From Burkholderiales bacterium (GTDB lineage Bacteria > Pseudomonadota > Gammaproteobacteria > Burkholderiales > SG8-41), in assembly GCA_019634975.1 (NCBI GenBank), contig JAHCAI010000014.1, positions 40,532 to 104,531 of the forward strand: a stretch of 64,000 nt of DNA. Reading direction: 5' to 3'. Each line of letters begins with the position of its first letter. Position 1 is the stretch's first letter. Under the pieces are notes generated by a model, which worked only from the letters and a program-made list of their open reading frames with translations, made no database searches and was not told the origin of the DNA. The translations under genes and the position numbers were made by a program. Below, one piece after another: positions 61,045 to 64,000 of the stretch.

Positions 61045-62061
61045 CTACCTCTGGATTCCGGCTTTCTGGATGATGTTGCGCCACTTCACTATCTCGGCAC
61101 GGAGAAAGCGTGCAAATTCCTGCGGAGACTCGTCCACGGGTTCGGCTCCTTCGCGCGCGAAGAACTCCTTCGTCTGCGGCTGGCCCATGGTGTTGCGGAT
61201 GTTCGCATGCAGCCACCTGACGACGGAGTCCGGCGTCTTTGCCGGGGCAAACATGCCGTGCCACTGCACGGCTTCGAATCCCGCCAGGCCGGACTCGCTC
61301 ATCGTCGGCAGCTGCGGCAACAGGGAAATGCGGTTCCTCGAGGTGACGGCCAGTGCCCGCAGCTTGCCATTGTCCAGGTGCGGCCGCACCAGGGGTGTCA
61401 CCAGCATCGCGAAACCGACCTCGCCGCTGACCACTGCGTTCATCACCGGCCCGGCGCCGCGATAGGGCACGAAAACCATGTCCGTTCCGGTATGCTGCTT
61501 CATCAGTTCGATGCTGAGGCTGCCCTGGGAGCCGACGCCGGTCCCGCCATAATTCAGCTGCCCGGGCCGCGCCCTGGCCAGTGCGATGAGCTGCCTGACG
61601 TTCGTCGCGGGAAGGGATGGGTGTGCGGCCAGCACGAACGGAATCATCACCGGCCTGGAAACGGTGATGAAGTCGCGCTCGACGTCGTACGCCAGTTTCG
61701 GGTACAGCGTGTTGTGGGTCATGATCGAAGAGGCGGTGTACATCAGCGTGTATCCGTCGGGGGGCGCACCGGCAGCCATGCCCGTGCCGATAGTGCCGCC
61801 GCCCCCGGAGCGGTTGTCGATGATGGCGTTCCGACCCGACGCCCTCGAAATTCCTTCGCCGATCACCCGGGCAAACATGTCCGTGCCTCCACCGGCCGCA
61901 AACGGCACGATGACCGTGATGTTCTTCGAGGGGTAGCCGTCCGCCGCCGCGACCAGGGTCGGGCAGGCCAGCATCGCCAACAGCCAGCCCAGTCGCCACC
62001 TCCTTTTCGCCGTTTCCGGAACTGCCAACATCGCCACCTGAATGTCGTGCATCGCTCTCAT
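61045..62061 (-). CDS. Bug (tripartite tricarboxylate-type) periplasmic solute receptor
   Basis: 338 residues, the longest of the nine receptors. A 40-residue signal region with extra N-terminal residues (MRAMHDIQVAMLAVPETAKR) precedes the hydrophobic core, then DGYPSKNITVIVPFAAGGGTD (ligand Asp), DNRSGGGGTIGTGMA, PPDGYTLM and PYRGAGPVMNAV. ATG 62061 is chosen for GAGGAGG upstream; ATG 62031 would give a standard-length leader. It sits between the sulfatase and the enolase-superfamily enzyme. Confidence 0.9.
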   Translation of the reverse strand: MRAMHDIQVAMLAVPETAKRRWRLGWLLAMLACPTLVAAADGYPSKNITVIVPFAAGGGTDMFARVIGEGISRASGRNAIIDNRSGGGGTIGTGMAAGAPPDGYTLMYTASSIMTHNTLYPKLAYDVERDFITVSRPVMIPFVLAAHPSLPATNVRQLIALARARPGQLNYGGTGVGSQGSLSIELMKQHTGTDMVFVPYRGAGPVMNAVVSGEVGFAMLVTPLVRPHLDNGKLRALAVTSRNRISLLPQLPTMSESGLAGFEAVQWHGMFAPAKTPDSVVRWLHANIRNTMGQPQTKEFFAREGAEPVDESPQEFARFLRAEIVKWRNIIQKAGIQR

Positions 62062-62131
62062 GGTGCCTCCTCGGTTTAGGACTGTCTTATTGTGTTGTTC
62101 CCTTGTTACCGCCAGATGTCGTTCCGCCCGC

Positions 62132-63583
62132 CTATCGGTACTCCGGCTTTTCCCCGGGCGCCGGCGTGGAGCCGAATCCGCCCTTGTTCACCACTGCTTC
62201 GCGCCCGCCGTGGCGCTCGACCAGCGCCCGCTGGTCGGCCTTCGCCTGCGCATCGATCGTCTCCGGATCGATGATGGCGCGCAGTTCGCGCTCCATCCTG
62301 TCCAGCATCTTGCGGCTGGAAGTCTCGGCACTGATGTCGCGCAACTCTCCCGGGTCGTTGGCCAGGTCATACAACTGCGGCCGGAAACCGACGTAATGCA
62401 GGTACTTCATGCGCCCCCGTCGCAGCATGAAGGCGCCGGAAGCCGCGCCGGTGGCGTGATACTGGACCATCAGCAGCCGCTCCGGATCGTCAGGGCCCGC
62501 CGCCATTGCGAACAGGGATTTTCCGGTCAGGTCACGGTCCTTTTCCGCTGGCGCCACGCCACAGCAATGGAGCACGCTCGGAAAAACATCCAGCAGCGAG
62601 GTCGCCGCGGCAATCCGCCGGCCACGGGGCACGTCAGGCCCGGCGAGGATCATCGGGATTCCGGCCGCCTCCTCGGTCATGGTGCCCTTGCCCCACATTG
62701 CCCGCGAACCGAGGTCTTCGCCATGGTCGCTGGTGTAGATGATTCGCGTGTTGCCTTCCAGGCCGGCGCGGCGCAGCGCTTCGAGCATCCTGCCGACGTT
62801 GTCATCAAGAAAACTGGTCAGGGCGTAGTAAGAGCGGACCGCCAGGCGCCGGGCATCGTCTGTGAAAAACGGATCGACAAGGTGCGATGCGCGGCGCGCT
62901 TCCAGCCAGGGATGGTCTTGCGCCATATCCGCAGGCAACGGCTTGGGCGACGGCAAGTCGACCCCTTCGTAGCGGTCGAAACAGTCCTGGGGCGCGAACC
63001 ACGGCGGATGCGGCGCAACCAGGGATACGAAGAGCATCCACGGCTTCCCGCCCTTCGTGCCCTCGCCCAGCAGCCACTCGCAGGCCTGTTCGGTGATCTG
63101 GCGGTCGTAGCGCGTGTAGCCCGACTCGCCGGCACCGATCTTGTTGACCAGGTCCCGCGCCTTGCGGCGCACCGGCATCGGATCCTTGACCGAGCCCATC
63201 ACGTCGCCGATGCCGTTGACGATATGCATCGGCAGGATCTGGCGATCAAAGCCGGTGTCATCATGTTCGTTGCGATAGTGAAGCTTGCCAATCGATTCAA
63301 CGCGCAGGCCTGCGGCCTGCAGCCGGTGGCCCCAGCTCGGCACCTGCCCCGTATAAGGCGATGCATTGTCCCAGCAGCGTGTCTCGTGCACCTGGCGACC
63401 GGTCGCCAGCGCCGCGCGCGCCGGAACGCATATCGGCGACGGGGAATATGCGTTTTCGAACACGGTACCGGCGGCGGCGAGGCGATCCAGCACCGGCGTC
63501 TTCACGAAGCGATTGCCATAGCAGCCGGTGACCCCGCGGCTGTGCTGGTCGGACATGATGAACAGCAGGTTCATGGGTTTCAT
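62132..63583 (-). CDS. Sulfatase (formylglycine type, choline-sulfatase/PMH-like)
   Basis: 483-residue sulfate or phosphonate ester hydrolase. The nucleophile motif CVPAR (Cys52 to Arg56), in SPSPICVPARAALATGR, is the Cys-type sulfatase signature needing conversion to formylglycine. Metal ligands include Asp12 (SDQH) and the Asp/His of YTSDHGEDLG. No signal peptide, so cytosolic, as in choline sulfatases. Start ATG 63583 has CAGGAG upstream; ATG 63574 would also work. First gene of a leftward run with the Bug receptor and the enolase-family enzyme, and divergent from a LysR regulator. Confidence 0.9.
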   Translation of the reverse strand: MKPMNLLFIMSDQHSRGVTGCYGNRFVKTPVLDRLAAAGTVFENAYSPSPICVPARAALATGRQVHETRCWDNASPYTGQVPSWGHRLQAAGLRVESIGKLHYRNEHDDTGFDRQILPMHIVNGIGDVMGSVKDPMPVRRKARDLVNKIGAGESGYTRYDRQITEQACEWLLGEGTKGGKPWMLFVSLVAPHPPWFAPQDCFDRYEGVDLPSPKPLPADMAQDHPWLEARRASHLVDPFFTDDARRLAVRSYYALTSFLDDNVGRMLEALRRAGLEGNTRIIYTSDHGEDLGSRAMWGKGTMTEEAAGIPMILAGPDVPRGRRIAAATSLLDVFPSVLHCCGVAPAEKDRDLTGKSLFAMAAGPDDPERLLMVQYHATGAASGAFMLRRGRMKYLHYVGFRPQLYDLANDPGELRDISAETSSRKMLDRMERELRAIIDPETIDAQAKADQRALVERHGGREAVVNKGGFGSTPAPGEKPEYR

Positions 63584-63770
63584 TCCACAACTCCTGAGTA
63601 GCAAGGTCGCGCTGCCCGCGGCCTGCCCGGGAAGACGGCCGGGGAGCGTCGTCCATCGCCGCTTCCCGTCACTGCACTGGCACCCCCTGTCGGACGGCGG
63701 CATGCTGCCACGGTCCTAATATAATGACAAATAGCCTTATCTTTTAAATTGCATAACTTTTAGGAATACA

Positions 63771-64000
63771 ATGAAACTCCAGCAGCTTGCCCTTTTCGTC
63801 AGCATCGCCGAGGAAGGGCAGATCGGCCTCGCCGCGACGCGCGCCGGCATTTCCCAGCCCGCGCTGACCAAGCAGTTGAAGAACCTCGAGCTGTCGGTCG
63901 GCAGCCCGCTTTTCGAGCGCCATCGCAGCGGTGTCCGGCTGACGCCCGCGGGCGAACTGCTGCTTGCCCGCGCCCGGGGCAGCCGTGGAAGCAGAGTCGG
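63771..64000 (+). CDS. LysR-family regulator, N-terminal fragment
   Basis: The first 76 codons of a LysR-type regulator, truncated by the window end. MKLQQLALFVSIAEEGQIGL and AATRAGISQPALTKQLKNLE are the winged helix-turn-helix; LFERHRSGVRLTPAGELLL completes it. ATG 63771 follows TTTTAGGAATACA, with AGGA as ribosome site. It is divergent from the sulfatase with a 187-base gap and is likely the local activator of the sulfatase-Bug receptor-enolase-family genes. Confidence 0.88.
   Translation, partial: MKLQQLALFVSIAEEGQIGLAATRAGISQPALTKQLKNLELSVGSPLFERHRSGVRLTPAGELLLARARGSRGSRV

Noticed and set aside
59674..62079. An 801-codon plus-strand frame opposite the enolase-family and Bug receptor genes
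   Set aside because: Antisense shadow: the composition is His/Arg/Gln-rich without motifs, and the opposite strand carries two clear families.
1..64000. tRNA, rRNA, CRISPR arrays, transposases, phage genes or attachment sites
   Set aside because: No cloverleaf, spacer-repeat array or mobile-element protein was seen by reading both strands; a covariance-model scan was not possible here.

Overview
The window is about 64 kb of GC-rich bacterial chromosome. It most likely comes from a betaproteobacterium of the Burkholderiales type. The reasons are the trxA-rho-rpmE neighbourhood with a 7Fe ferredoxin beside it, a BktB-type thiolase, an AddA-like helicase coupled to a beta/gamma-type RecB-family nuclease, and above all nine periplasmic Bug (TctC/TTT-type) solute receptors. 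No rRNA, tRNA, transposase, phage gene or CRISPR array was seen. About 60 genes are tightly packed in short operons on both strands.

Layout. 1-7.3 kb: a catabolic block with three amidase-signature hydrolases. One is preceded by an AtzG/GatC-like small subunit and another carries such a module fused at its C-terminus; a Bug receptor and a TIM-barrel amidohydrolase accompany them. 7.3-15.2 kb: FKBP isomerase, diguanylate cyclase, thioesterase, class II aldolase, an SDR, and a minus-strand group of Bug receptor, alpha/beta hydrolase, lipoprotein and ABC exporter. 15.4-19.9 kb: a five-gene plus-strand operon (SDR, carboxymuconolactone decarboxylase-like, TauD-type dioxygenase, zinc alcohol dehydrogenase, Bug receptor). 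20-31 kb: CBS and DinB proteins, two tandem Bug receptors, Sir2, an orphan small protein, MFS plus SDR, an unknown secreted protein, two more Bug receptors and a quinone-oxidoreductase-like protein. 31-42 kb is largely housekeeping: AddA/AddB-like repair enzymes, ferredoxin, thioredoxin, Rho, ribosomal protein L31, and a tartrate/malate-type dehydrogenase. 42-46 kb: a cyanate operon (nitrate/cyanate-type ABC transporter plus CynS). 46-58 kb: ArnT-like glycosyltransferase, Hsp33, BktB, Bug receptor, formylglutamate-amidohydrolase-like exported enzyme, AraC regulator, transporters and an MscS channel. 58-64 kb: MFS, enolase-superfamily enzyme, Bug receptor, sulfatase, and a divergent LysR regulator cut by the window end.

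How it works together: the recurring unit is one Bug receptor beside a few catabolic enzymes, with no TctA/TctB membrane partners in the window. This suggests an organism that scavenges many organic acids or amides, with each receptor feeding a local pathway. Substrates cannot be read from the sequence.

The most unusual observations are: two paralogous SDRs that lack three of the four catalytic tetrad residues; the split and fused AtzG-like modules on neighbouring amidases; a shared AT-rich leader motif in front of several unrelated genes; -10 boxes almost touching start codons; and a cyanate-binding-protein candidate whose Tat signal sits behind a 60-residue Cys-containing extension.
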